Shown here piece after piece: positions 15,085 to 23,278 of a stretch of 25,647 nucleotides of DNA. The notes under the pieces were generated by a model, which was not told the origin of the DNA, ran no database searches, and saw nothing but the letters and a program-made list of their open reading frames with translations. The stretch lies in assembly GCA_051277005.1 (NCBI GenBank), contig JBNMPS010000023.1, forward strand, positions 1 to 25,647, written 5' to 3'. The position numbers and the translations under genes are program-made. The stretch is from Dasania sp051277005. Lineage in GTDB: Bacteria > Pseudomonadota > Gammaproteobacteria > Pseudomonadales > Dasaniaceae. The stretch's first letter is position 1. Each line of letters opens with the position of its first letter.

Positions 15085-16101
15085 ATGCCCCTTCTACTTC
15101 GTCAGCACATCAGCCAACCTCTCCCTCTTAAACTTTCAGCACTGCTCTTTGCCAGTTTATTGCTCAGTGGCTGCGAAATAGGCAACAGCCCTAGTACTAG
15201 CATCGAAGTTGCTGTTAAAGGACTGTATAGCGGCTCTATTTCATCTGATGGCACTTATAGCCTTGCAGGCTCCATCCATCACGGTGGCAGCCTCTGGCGC
15301 AGTGGCAAAAACGAACGGTTGTATAACTGGAATCATAAAAAAGGCGAATACAGTAATATTATCGCCAGCGGCTTCTCACCCGACAATAACTTCGCGCTCA
15401 CTGCCGATCACCAAACCATGGTGCTATGGGACACCCAGGCCGGCCAAGCCCTCACCTTTTGGACGGCCCCCAACGAAGTCCTAGATATAGCGTTAACAAG
15501 CAATGGCAACTATGCCTTTTTGGGTTTGGGGGATAACAGCGCGGTACTGTTTAATGTTAAACAAGGGGGCGTTAAGCGAAGCTTCTATCACCGTAACCGC
15601 GTTAACGCGGTGGACTTGAGTGATGACGGAACCCTGGCCATAACAGGCTCAGACGACAACACCGCTAGGCTCTGGGATGTTAATACAGGCAAAGAATTAT
15701 TCAACTGGCAGCATGAAGACGAAGTTGTCACGGTAGCCCTAAGCCCCAGTGGTGACAAAGCCTTTACCGTTGCAAAATACGATAGAGCTGTTATTTGGGA
15801 TACCCAAACCGGTAAGGCAATTGGCCAGCTACCGCTTATCGCCAGTAGCATTCGACGTGGTCAAGCGTTCACTAGCGCCAGTTTCTCCAGCGATGGTAAG
15901 CAATTACTTACTGGCGATACTGACCGCACGGTACAACTTTGGGATAGCAAAACACTGAAGCCACTTTACCAATGGCGCGTCCCTAAGCGAAGCCCCTGGA
16001 AACCCACCAGTGCGAGCGTTCTCGCGGTGAGCTTTACCCCTAAGAAGGGACAATATCTTGCCCTGGCATCCAATGGCTTTAGTCATCAACTTAAACGGTA
16101 A
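15085..16101 (+). CDS. WD40-repeat lipoprotein
   Basis: This 338-residue protein starts with a lipoprotein signal peptide; the lipobox is LSGC at 27-30, so C30 would be lipidated. The residue after Cys is Glu, which does not call for retention in the inner membrane. The rest is a beta propeller. Blades begin near LYSGSISSDG, NIIASGFSPD, EVLDIALTSNG, VNAVDLSDDG, VVTVALSPSG, FTSASFSSDG and VLAVSFTPKK, making seven, each with a LWD or similar ending. The best blades carry the GSDDNTARLWD pattern. It should be a scaffold on the periplasmic face of an envelope membrane; no partner can be named. AAGGCG lies about 10 bp before ATG 15085. It converges with the FKBP gene. Confidence 0.88.
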   Translation: MPLLLRQHISQPLPLKLSALLFASLLLSGCEIGNSPSTSIEVAVKGLYSGSISSDGTYSLAGSIHHGGSLWRSGKNERLYNWNHKKGEYSNIIASGFSPDNNFALTADHQTMVLWDTQAGQALTFWTAPNEVLDIALTSNGNYAFLGLGDNSAVLFNVKQGGVKRSFYHRNRVNAVDLSDDGTLAITGSDDNTARLWDVNTGKELFNWQHEDEVVTVALSPSGDKAFTVAKYDRAVIWDTQTGKAIGQLPLIASSIRRGQAFTSASFSSDGKQLLTGDTDRTVQLWDSKTLKPLYQWRVPKRSPWKPTSASVLAVSFTPKKGQYLALASNGFSHQLKR

Positions 16102-16123
16102 GTGATAAAACAAAAGGCTACAA

Positions 16124-16158
16124 AAAAAGGCTAAACCTCATAGAGGTTTAGCCTTTTT
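16124..16158. terminator. Bidirectional terminator between the WD40 and FKBP genes
   Basis: Perfect 16-bp arms (16124-16139 and 16143-16158, core GGCTAAACCTC/GAGGTTTAGCC) enclose a 3-nt loop. There is a T-run on the plus side and an A-run on the other side, so it can stop transcription from both converging genes. Confidence 0.92.
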
Positions 16159-16182
16159 CTTTATTCATGCCGTTAAGCCCTA

Positions 16183-16911
16183 TTAGCTTTCAGCAGCGTC
16201 TGCTTTGCCGCCTTTGATATCGACCAACTCAACTTCAAAGATCAGGGTAGCATTAGGGCCAATAGAACCGCCTGTACCGCCTGAGCCATAAGCCAAGTCA
16301 GAAGGGATATAAAGGTTCCACTTAGAACCTACTGACATCAACTGTAAAGCTTCGGTCCAGCCAGCAATGACGCCATTAACGGGGAAGCTGACGGTAGAGT
16401 TACGTTTATATGAGCTATCAAACTCCGTACCGTCAATTAATGTACCGCGGTAATGTACTTCAACCGTATCGGTTGCCGTTGGTTTGGCACCGGTACCTTC
16501 CGTCATAATAGAGTATTGCAGGCCGCTATCTAGCGTCACTACGCCTTCTTTGCCTTTATTCTCAGACAAGAAAGTTTCGCCTTGCTGTTTGTTATTCGTT
16601 GCCGCAGATTCTTGCGCAACTTTACGCTGCTCAATTTGCTGCTGCTGAAAGGCCTGCATCTCAGTCATCACTTCTTCAGGCGTCATTAAACGATCAGCCC
16701 CATTGACAGCGTGCTTCAAGCCTAAGGCAAAAGCATCTGCGTCAACATCCATGCCTTCTTGAGCAATACGTTCACCTAAACCTACGCCCATGCCATAGCT
16801 TACGCGCTGTGATGAATTCTTTAGTTCAACAGGTTTCTTCTCTGCTACAGGCTCATTACAGCCCATTAGTGCTGCACTCATCGCGGCAGCAACCAGTAAA
16901 TTGCGTTTCAT
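16183..16911 (-). CDS. FKBP-type peptidyl-prolyl isomerase lipoprotein (FkpA/Mip type)
   Basis: This 242-residue periplasmic isomerase and chaperone has a lipobox LMGC at 15-18, so C18 is likely lipidated, with Asn and Glu following. Residues 30-125 form the helical dimerisation domain (SYGMGVGLGERIAQEG, then a Gln-rich helix), as in FkpA and Mip. The C-terminal FKBP domain (about 130-235) has VEVHYRGTLIDGTEFDSSYKR, a GVIAGWTEALQLM active-site region, IPSDLAYG and a final LIFEVELVDI strand. AAGGAAGG precedes ATG 16911. It assists folding of envelope proteins by cis-trans isomerisation of X-Pro bonds. It stands alone, facing the WD40 lipoprotein gene. Confidence 0.95.
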   Translation of the reverse strand: MKRNLLVAAAMSAALMGCNEPVAEKKPVELKNSSQRVSYGMGVGLGERIAQEGMDVDADAFALGLKHAVNGADRLMTPEEVMTEMQAFQQQQIEQRKVAQESAATNNKQQGETFLSENKGKEGVVTLDSGLQYSIMTEGTGAKPTATDTVEVHYRGTLIDGTEFDSSYKRNSTVSFPVNGVIAGWTEALQLMSVGSKWNLYIPSDLAYGSGGTGGSIGPNATLIFEVELVDIKGGKADAAES

Positions 16912-17151
16912 TGACCTTCCTTTTAACGTATCTAAAAAACTAATTATTTTAATGATGTAAACCTATAAGTCTGTGAACGAGTTATTAAGTTCCCATGACC
17001 ATAGCGATTTAAATGCCATTGGCTTAATGCCCTAGCAAAGGGCTCTATATTACACAGCTAGCCCATTTGGGCAAGTACTGAGTCACAAAACGAAGTGATG
17101 GGGAACATGAAAAATTTAAGCTGAAATGATTATAACTATTCAGTACTGTCC

Positions 17152-17272
17152 GTAACTGTTCAGATTGCAGTCAAAATTGTGCTGAGCAAGGCGAAAAATG
17201 TGAGTTTACAGGTGTAAATGATCATTTTTTAACGCGGTTCAGCGCGATTTTGGCGGTGAGCTGAGTAGTTAC
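17152..17272. repeat. Large imperfect palindromic intergenic element (about 121 bp)
   Basis: The two halves are reverse complements over about 58 bp with scattered mismatches, centred on TTTACA-GG-TGTAAA (17205-17218). The ends are GTAACTGTTCAG on the left and CTGAGTAGTTAC on the right. A second copy of the left end, TAACTATTCAG, lies 9 bp further out at about 17133-17143. The element begins 12 bp past the stop of the TIGR02444 gene. It has no transposase gene. The structure fits a MITE or REP-like repeat able to form a long hairpin. The rest of the gap 16912-17284 shows nothing else I can support. Confidence 0.8.
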
Positions 17273-17284
17273 AAATGATTTTGA

Positions 17285-17785
17285 CTAATCAACAACCGTA
17301 CTAAGCGTATTAGTATCATCTTGAATCGCTTGGCATAAGGCGTCACTCAAGGCCAATATCGTTTTCTGCCCCCCCTTGCCTAACGCCAACAAGTACAGCT
17401 GGACATTGTGAGGTAAAAGCTCGTCATCGTCCGCCTCTAGAGGTAGATGCTTGAGACGCTGATACAGTTTTTGCTGCTGCATCGACTCTGCTTCCACCTC
17501 AGCACACTTCAATTTTTGATATATATCAGCAGGAGCCTTCTGCTTTAAAAACCGTCTGGCTTGCCGCAAAGGTGTTAGGCAATTTTTTTGCCAGTCGCAA
17601 GACTCCCTCGATAGCTCGTGCAACAAACTATGGGTTAAAGGCTGACCAATAGACGAAAGCCACGCCGCGCAAAGCAACATATTAACGTCAGCCTCAAAAT
17701 CATCCTGTAATGTTAAACAGAGGTCGGCAACTGCCGGTCGCTGATATATCGTCAATGAATATTGCCAAAATGGATTATGAGCCAT
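17285..17785 (-). CDS. TIGR02444 (DUF2390) family protein
   Basis: This 166-residue helical protein of unknown function matches the TIGR02444/DUF2390 pattern: NPFWQYSLTIYQRPAVADLCLTLQD at residues 4-28, then DVNMLLCAAWLS, and NCLTPLRQARRFLK near 70-85. It has no signal or membrane segment. The gene is divergent from yheS; their 5' ends are under 60 bp apart, and a TIGR02444 gene beside a YheS-type ABC-F gene also occurs in Pseudomonas as I recall. ATG 17785 is preceded by AGGGGTCC. The palindromic element lies just beyond its 3' end. Confidence 0.88.
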   Translation of the reverse strand: MAHNPFWQYSLTIYQRPAVADLCLTLQDDFEADVNMLLCAAWLSSIGQPLTHSLLHELSRESCDWQKNCLTPLRQARRFLKQKAPADIYQKLKCAEVEAESMQQQKLYQRLKHLPLEADDDELLPHNVQLYLLALGKGGQKTILALSDALCQAIQDDTNTLSTVVD

Positions 17786-17829
17786 GAAGGACCCCTGTTA
17801 TTTTCATTCTATCGACCCCGCAAGCAAGG

Positions 17830-17844
17830 TATACTTCGCCGCCA
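17830..17844 (+). promoter_or_regulatory. Candidate -10 element placing the yheS transcript start at or near its ATG
   Basis: TATACT (17830-17835) ends 8 bp before the preferred yheS start (17844), and no ribosome-binding site lies between them. If used, the transcript would be leaderless or nearly so. No convincing -35 hexamer is seen. Confidence 0.35.
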
Positions 17845-19748
17845 TGATAAAACTCGACTCAATCAGTTTACAGCGCGGCAGCAAGATATTGCTAGACCAC
17901 GCCAGCGCGGTATTTCACACAGGCCAAAAAATCGCCTTGGTAGGTGCTAATGGCACAGGCAAGTCCAGCCTATTCCAAATGCTACTCGGTGAGCTTAGCA
18001 ACGATAGCGGTAACCTCAACATTCCTAGCCAATGGCGTATTGCCCACATGGCGCAGGAAGTGGCCACCAGCAACAGGCCGGCGCTTGAATTCATTGTAGA
18101 TGGCGATAATGAATTACGCCGCATCGAAGCCCAATTACAACAAGCCGAGCAACAACACAAACCTGAGCGTATCGCCAGCCTGCACGAACAGCTCGATAAC
18201 ATCGACGGTTATAACGCTAAAGTAAGAGCCGAGCAACTGCTGTTGGGTTTAGGTTTTAAAATCAGCGACACGGTAAAACCCGCCAATAGTTTTTCGGGTG
18301 GCTGGCGAATTCGCCTCAACCTGGCGCAAGCGTTGATGAGCGCATCTGACTTATTACTGTTAGACGAGCCCACCAACCATTTAGATTTAGACGCCGAGCT
18401 TTGGTTAGAGCAATGGCTGCAACGCTACGATGGCAGCTTGTTGTTAATTTCGCATGACAGGGATTTTATCGATAGCGTTTGTGATGGCATCATGCATTTA
18501 GAACATAAAAAACTCACCGCGTACAAAGGCAATTACTCAGCCTTTGAAAGACAGCGCGCCGAACGCCTAGCTCAACAACAAGCCAATTTCGAAAAACAAC
18601 AGCAGCGCATCAGCGAGATCAACGATTTTGTTCGCCGCTTTAGAGCCAAAGCCACCAAGGCCAAACAAGCACAAAGCCGCTTAAAAGAATTATCGCGGAT
18701 GGAACAAATTGCAGCCGCCCATATCGATTCGCCGTTTGACTTTAAATTTCCAAAACCCGAACGCTGCTCTGACCCTCTATTAAGCATCAGCAACGGCCAG
18801 CTAGGTTATCGCGACACCGTTATTATCGATAAGCTCAATCTCAGCATCCACCCCGGCAGCCGTATTGGTTTATTAGGGGCCAACGGTGCGGGTAAATCAA
18901 CCTTAATTAAGACCTTAGCCACCGAACTTGATTTACTTAAGGGCGAGCGCACCGAAGGTGAACACATAGCTTTGGGCTATTTCAGCCAGCATCAATTAGA
19001 GGCACTCGATTTAGAGGCAAGCTCAGCTCTCCACTTGCAACGCATATCCCCCAAAGCTACCGAGCAAGAGATACGTAACTTTTTAGGCGGTTTTAATTTT
19101 CATGGTGAGATGGCCCTAGAAACCATCCGGAATTTTTCGGGAGGTGAAAAAGCACGTTTAGCACTCGCCATTGTGGTTTGGCAAAAACCCAATTTATTAT
19201 TACTGGATGAACCCACCAACCACTTAGATTTAGAAATGTGCCACGCACTTACCGTCGCACTACAAGCCTTTGACGGTGCCGTTATTGTGGTATCCCATGA
19301 CAGGCACCTGCTACGCAATACCGTTGATCAATTTTTATTAGTCGCCAACGGCAAAGCAGAAATTTTTGATGATGACTTAGACGCCTACAGCCGCTGGATT
19401 ATTGAACAACGCAAACAGTCTAACAGCGGCAGCCCCGCTACCAACGCCTCCACTCAAGAGACAGCCAGCAGTAATAAAAAAGAACAACGCCAAGAAGCGG
19501 CAGAACTGCGTAAAAAGCTCGGCCCCATTACGAATGCGATTAAAAAAGTCGAAAAAGAAATGGAGACGCTAGAAACCAAACTCAACACCTTGGAAGAGTC
19601 ATTAGCTGATGTCAGCCTGTACGATGAAAGCAATAAATCTCAGCTACAAAAACGGCTTAAAGAACAAGGCGAGCTTAAAGCCACTTACGAACAAGCTGAA
19701 GGAAAATGGTTTGATCTCAACCATCAATTAGAAGAACTCTCAGAATAG
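17844..19748 (+). CDS. yheS: ABC-F family ATP-binding protein YheS
   Basis: This 634-residue soluble protein has two ATP-binding cassettes and no membrane part, as in ABC-F translation factors. Cassette 1 has Walker A GANGTGKSS (34-42), signature SGGWRIRLNLAQAL and Walker B LLLLDEPTNHLDLD. The linker has the RFRAKATKAKQAQSR segment typical of YheS. Cassette 2 has GANGAGKST (about 345-353), SGGEKARLALAIVV and LLLLDEPTNHLDLE. The C-terminal 100 residues are a Lys/Glu coiled coil. E. coli YheS has 637 residues. I chose ATG 17844 (MIKLDSISLQ); the frame is open to ATG 17784, but those 20 residues are not conserved and overlap the divergent gene. ABC-F proteins bind the ribosomal E site and relieve stalling. 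Confidence 0.95.
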   Translation: MIKLDSISLQRGSKILLDHASAVFHTGQKIALVGANGTGKSSLFQMLLGELSNDSGNLNIPSQWRIAHMAQEVATSNRPALEFIVDGDNELRRIEAQLQQAEQQHKPERIASLHEQLDNIDGYNAKVRAEQLLLGLGFKISDTVKPANSFSGGWRIRLNLAQALMSASDLLLLDEPTNHLDLDAELWLEQWLQRYDGSLLLISHDRDFIDSVCDGIMHLEHKKLTAYKGNYSAFERQRAERLAQQQANFEKQQQRISEINDFVRRFRAKATKAKQAQSRLKELSRMEQIAAAHIDSPFDFKFPKPERCSDPLLSISNGQLGYRDTVIIDKLNLSIHPGSRIGLLGANGAGKSTLIKTLATELDLLKGERTEGEHIALGYFSQHQLEALDLEASSALHLQRISPKATEQEIRNFLGGFNFHGEMALETIRNFSGGEKARLALAIVVWQKPNLLLLDEPTNHLDLEMCHALTVALQAFDGAVIVVSHDRHLLRNTVDQFLLVANGKAEIFDDDLDAYSRWIIEQRKQSNSGSPATNASTQETASSNKKEQRQEAAELRKKLGPITNAIKKVEKEMETLETKLNTLEESLADVSLYDESNKSQLQKRLKEQGELKATYEQAEGKWFDLNHQLEELSE

Positions 19749-19879
19749 AAAACCCCTAAAACGCAAGAACGGCATATACTTTGATTCAGTGAATTAATAA
19801 ATCCAAGCCTAGATCTTAATGGCTAGTAGCCATCAAGCAAGAAGACTTATCGACGCCTTTAATTTTTGAGTGATGCCAT

Positions 19880-20734
19880 ATGACAGACCAAATTCAGCGC
19901 TTCATCTTCGACAATGCCGACGTACGGGGTGAGATTATTCGTCTAGAAAAAAGCTACCAAGAAGCGCTCAATAAACACCACTATACGGCGCCCGTTGCCG
20001 CCTTACTGGGAGATTTTTTATGCGCTGCGGCGCTGCTAAGCCAAACCATTAAGTTTGAGGGCACGCTTATTTTGCAAGCCCGCAGCGAAGGCGAGATCCC
20101 CATCATTATGGCTGAAGCAACATCGGCCGGAAACTTGAGAGGGATAGCACGTGACGCGGACTCGGCCGTTAGTGAGGACTTCCAAACCCTATTAAAGAAC
20201 GGCCAGCTCAGCATCACTATTGACCCCGTTAAAGGCCAACGCTACCAAGGTATTGTGCCGCTTGATGGCGACAACTTGGCCGAATGCATAGAGCACTACT
20301 TTGCTCAATCCGAGCAGCTATCCACTCGTATAATATTTGCCGGTGACGGCACCCGCTCAGCGGGGATGCTGCTACAAGAGCTACCCGTCAGCCCAATAAA
20401 CGCCGACAAAGACCGTGCCCAACTGTGGGAGCACCTTACCCACTTAATCAACACACTCACCCCCGAAGAGCTGCTAACACTGGAGTTTGAGACTCTGCTT
20501 TTTCGCCTCTACCACGACGAGCAAGTACGCACCTTCGACGCTACCACTCTAAGGTTTCAATGCAGCTGCTCAGAGCAACGCACCATCAACGCCATTAACC
20601 TTATGGGCCGTAACGAAGCTGAACAGCTCATCGAAGAGATGGGCGCAATCGCTATACAGTGTGAGTTTTGCCATCATGACTACCGCTTTGGCAGCCAAGA
20701 TTTGGATAGAATATTTCAGCGGCCCGTCCACTAA
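19880..20734 (+). CDS. hslO: Redox-regulated chaperone Hsp33
   Basis: This 284-residue cytoplasmic holdase is switched on by oxidative stress with unfolding. The C-terminal Zn site is complete: C228-x-C230, then C261-x-x-C264 (30 residues between the pairs). The N-terminal domain shows FIFDNADVRGEIIRLEKSYQ, YTAPVAALLGDFLCAAALLSQTIKFEG and the GQRYQGIVPLDGDNLAECIEHYFAQSEQL region. Length is typical (about 290). GAGTGATG is at ribosome-binding distance from ATG 19880. It is followed by pckA; in E. coli and many other gammaproteobacteria hslO and pckA are also neighbours. Confidence 0.97.
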   Translation: MTDQIQRFIFDNADVRGEIIRLEKSYQEALNKHHYTAPVAALLGDFLCAAALLSQTIKFEGTLILQARSEGEIPIIMAEATSAGNLRGIARDADSAVSEDFQTLLKNGQLSITIDPVKGQRYQGIVPLDGDNLAECIEHYFAQSEQLSTRIIFAGDGTRSAGMLLQELPVSPINADKDRAQLWEHLTHLINTLTPEELLTLEFETLLFRLYHDEQVRTFDATTLRFQCSCSEQRTINAINLMGRNEAEQLIEEMGAIAIQCEFCHHDYRFGSQDLDRIFQRPVH

Positions 20735-20817
20735 CACCCAATCGATCGATTTTTAAACAAATTTAGAGCTAAAACAGCCTCTTTTTTGGTAGTTTTTTTT
20801 CACGAGGCCCCTCGCGC

Positions 20818-20832
20818 TGTAATTATTTTACA
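20818..20832. promoter_or_regulatory. Palindromic operator-like site upstream of pckA
   Basis: TGTAA-N5-TTACA is a perfect inverted repeat centred about 90 bp upstream of the expected pckA transcription start. It resembles sites for dimeric helix-turn-helix regulators; I cannot name the protein. Confidence 0.35.
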
Positions 20833-20879
20833 GAAATTGAAAAGTGTTAAAAATTACCCATATTCTTCACGTGCCAAGC

Positions 20880-20908
20880 TGGTCACTATCGGGGTTTTTT
20901 GGCATAAT
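20880..20908 (+). promoter_or_regulatory. Candidate sigma-70 promoter of pckA
   Basis: TGGTCA (20880-20885) and CATAAT (20903-20908) are 17 bp apart, leaving a leader of about 90 nt before ATG 21006. The -10 is a good match and the -35 is moderate. Confidence 0.45.
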
Positions 20909-21005
20909 TGCGCCCCCCTTGAAAGGTCGGTACAGCCAAGCCCAAAGAATACGGCTGAAAAATCCGATGAACCATGTAAATGGTATACAACCAGGAACTG
21001 AGAGT

Positions 21006-22553
21006 ATGAGCACGACATACACCAATTTGACCCACGCCCAATTTATTGAGAAATCTCTAAAACTTGGCGAGGGTACCTTAACTGACACTGGCGCTTTATC
21101 GATCACCACCGGCAAGCGCACTGGCCGCTCACCTGCCGATCGCTTTGTCGTTAAAGAGCCATCAACGTCTGATGCGATCGAGTGGGGGGCTATTAACCGC
21201 CCTTTCGACACCGACAAGTTTGATGCGCTATGGAATCGCGTTGAAGATTACCTCTCTCAAAAAGATCGCTTTGTCTCTCAATTACACGTCGCTGCTCACG
21301 ACGACCACTATCTCCCCGTTGTAGTGAATACCGAAACAGCTTGGCAAGGCTTGTTCGGCCATAACATGTTTGTTCGCCCTACCGAGGGTAAGTACAACCC
21401 TAAAGGCAAAGAAGAGTGGACTATTTTAAACGTTGCTAGCTTTGAGTGTGACCCAGAGCGTGACGGCACTAACTCTGAAGGCACTGTTATTTTAAACTTT
21501 GCTCAACGCAAAGTTTTATTAGCCGGCATGCGCTACGCCGGTGAAATGAAAAAAGCCATGTTCTCTGTGCAAAACTTCCTATTGCCAGAAAAAGACGTTA
21601 TGCCAATGCACTGTTCGGCTAACGTGGACGAAGAAGGCGAAACCACCTTGTTCTTCGGTCTTTCAGGCACGGGTAAAACCACCTTATCGGCAGACCCAAC
21701 GTGTTACTTAATTGGTGATGATGAGCACGGCTGGGGAAAAGGCGGCGTATTCAACATTGAAGGCGGCTGCTACGCAAAAACGATCAACCTAAGCCAAAAG
21801 AACGAACCTATCATTTGGGATGCGATTCGTTTTGGCGCTATTGTTGAGAACGTTACTCTCGATGATGCCGGCCACGCTGACTACGACAACCTTACCTTAT
21901 CTGAAAACGGTCGTTGCTCTTACCCACTTGAGCATGTTGAAAAGCGCATTAACGAAAATGCGGCGGGCGAACCAAAAACGGTTATCTTCTTAACCTGTGA
22001 TGTTTCTGGTGTTATCCCACCGATTTCTATCTTGTCTAAAGAAGCGGCGGCTTTCCACTTTTTGAGTGGTTACACAGCGCGCGTTGGCTCAACTGAAATG
22101 GGCGCAGAAGCGGGTATTCACCCTGCATTTTCAGCTTGTTTTGGCGCACCCTTCATGCCACGCCCTGCCGGCGACTACGCTGAATTGTTAATGAAGCGTA
22201 TTGAAGATTTTGGCTCTCGTGTTTATTTAATTAACACGGGCTGGACTGGCGGCTCAGGCGGCGAAGGCGGTACTGGCAAACGTTTCCCAATACCTGTGAC
22301 TCGTGCGATTGTTGCTGCGGCTCAAAACGGCTCACTGGCTGATTGCGAAACCGAAACATTAGAAGCACTTAATCTAACGATTCCTAAAACTATTGCTGGC
22401 GTTGATGCAAAATACATCAACCCACGTCAAGCTTGGGAAGATACAGCATCCTACGATGAGCAAGCGGCTAAACTCGCTAACTTGTTCCAAGAAAATATCA
22501 AGAAATTTGATATTGCTGATGCGATTGTTAATGCCGGCCCTAAAGCCCCTTAA
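21006..22553 (+). CDS. pckA: Phosphoenolpyruvate carboxykinase (ATP)
   Basis: This 515-residue enzyme converts oxaloacetate and ATP to phosphoenolpyruvate, CO2 and ADP in gluconeogenesis. Landmarks are TTGKRTGRSPADRFVV near residues 31-46, the kinase P-loop GLSGTGKTT at about 218-226, IGDDEHGW just after, FNIEGGCYAKTINLS near 250, and NTGWTGGSGGEGGTGKRFPI near 412-431. I chose ATG 21006 (MSTTYTNLTH), with GAGAG upstream; the frame is open to 20844 but that part is the leader and promoter. It is slightly shorter than the E. coli enzyme (540). Codon use is visibly more regular than in its neighbours, as expected for a highly expressed gene. A strong terminator follows. Confidence 0.98.
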   Translation: MSTTYTNLTHAQFIEKSLKLGEGTLTDTGALSITTGKRTGRSPADRFVVKEPSTSDAIEWGAINRPFDTDKFDALWNRVEDYLSQKDRFVSQLHVAAHDDHYLPVVVNTETAWQGLFGHNMFVRPTEGKYNPKGKEEWTILNVASFECDPERDGTNSEGTVILNFAQRKVLLAGMRYAGEMKKAMFSVQNFLLPEKDVMPMHCSANVDEEGETTLFFGLSGTGKTTLSADPTCYLIGDDEHGWGKGGVFNIEGGCYAKTINLSQKNEPIIWDAIRFGAIVENVTLDDAGHADYDNLTLSENGRCSYPLEHVEKRINENAAGEPKTVIFLTCDVSGVIPPISILSKEAAAFHFLSGYTARVGSTEMGAEAGIHPAFSACFGAPFMPRPAGDYAELLMKRIEDFGSRVYLINTGWTGGSGGEGGTGKRFPIPVTRAIVAAAQNGSLADCETETLEALNLTIPKTIAGVDAKYINPRQAWEDTASYDEQAAKLANLFQENIKKFDIADAIVNAGPKAP

Positions 22554-22590
22554 GCAAGCGTCTTTTAATAATATATTTTAAAAGCACATT

Positions 22591-22627
22591 AAAAAGCCGT
22601 TAACTCTTTTGAGTTAACGGCTTTTTT
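22591..22627. terminator. Bidirectional terminator between pckA and the thiamine-salvage operon
   Basis: Perfect 16-bp arms (core GCCGTTAACTC/GAGTTAACGGC) enclose a TTTT loop. T-runs are present on both strands. It serves pckA on the plus strand and the cation transporter gene on the minus strand. Confidence 0.93.
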
Positions 22628-22642
22628 GTTGCTCGCCATTCA

Positions 22643-23254
22643 CTACCCAAACTTTAACGCCAAAACAGCACCTTTAATAACGCGATAGGATGATTTTAAT
22701 AACATTGCCGCCAACAGTGACGCAATAATAATATCGGGATAACCCGATTCAAAATACCACACACATACCGCAGCAATAATGACCGATAGATTTGAAGCAA
22801 TATCATTACGAGAACATTCAAAGACCGAACTCATATTGATATCTTCATGCCGGTGACGCCAGAGCAAAAATAAACATAGGCTATTAGCCAGTAAACCAGC
22901 GACACTAAACAACCCCATAATTTCATACACTGGCACAACGGGATTCAGCAATTTATAGACAACCTGCCCTACCACCATACAAGCCGCCAAAAAAATTAGC
23001 CCCCCTTTAAACAGTGCCATTTTTGCCTTGGCAGTCACGCCCTTATTAACCACATACAAACTCAAGCCATAGGTAATAGCATCACCTAAATTATCGAGGC
23101 TATCAGACAGTAAAGCGGTTGAATGGGCATAAAATGCTGCGATCACTACAGCGATAAACATCAAGACATTAATCCACAACACCTTTACCAGAGTGCCCCG
23201 TTGATGTTCGACTAAGGCATCAGCCCCACAACTATTTTCACAACATGAGCCCAT
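22643..23254 (-). CDS. CDF-type cation transporter
   Basis: This 203-residue inner-membrane protein has about six hydrophobic helices. It resembles the cation diffusion facilitator family: LLSDSLDNLGDAITYGLSL in the second helix and CSRNDIASNLSVIIAA in the fifth hold the acidic and polar metal-site residues. There is no long cytoplasmic C-terminal domain, so it is a short form. The N-terminus is Cys-rich (MGSCCENSCG), a possible metal-binding tail. I prefer ATG 23254 with AAAAGG about 9 bp upstream over GTG 23272, which has none. It is the last gene of the minus-strand operon, 24 bp after the kinase gene. Its metal is not readable, nor is a thiamine link certain. Confidence 0.83.
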   Translation of the reverse strand: MGSCCENSCGADALVEHQRGTLVKVLWINVLMFIAVVIAAFYAHSTALLSDSLDNLGDAITYGLSLYVVNKGVTAKAKMALFKGGLIFLAACMVVGQVVYKLLNPVVPVYEIMGLFSVAGLLANSLCLFLLWRHRHEDINMSSVFECSRNDIASNLSVIIAAVCVWYFESGYPDIIIASLLAAMLLKSSYRVIKGAVLALKFG

Positions 23255-23278
23255 CTTCACAAACCTTTTCACAAACGG

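Noticed and set aside
17784..17843. 20-residue extension of the yheS frame to ATG 17784
   Set aside because: It overlaps the start of the divergent gene and does not match ABC-F N-termini, which begin with the first strand of the cassette (MIKLDSISL).
20844..21005. 54-residue N-terminal extension of PckA
   Set aside because: It contains the probable promoter and is not family-like; MSTTYTNLTH at 21006 has a ribosome-binding site.
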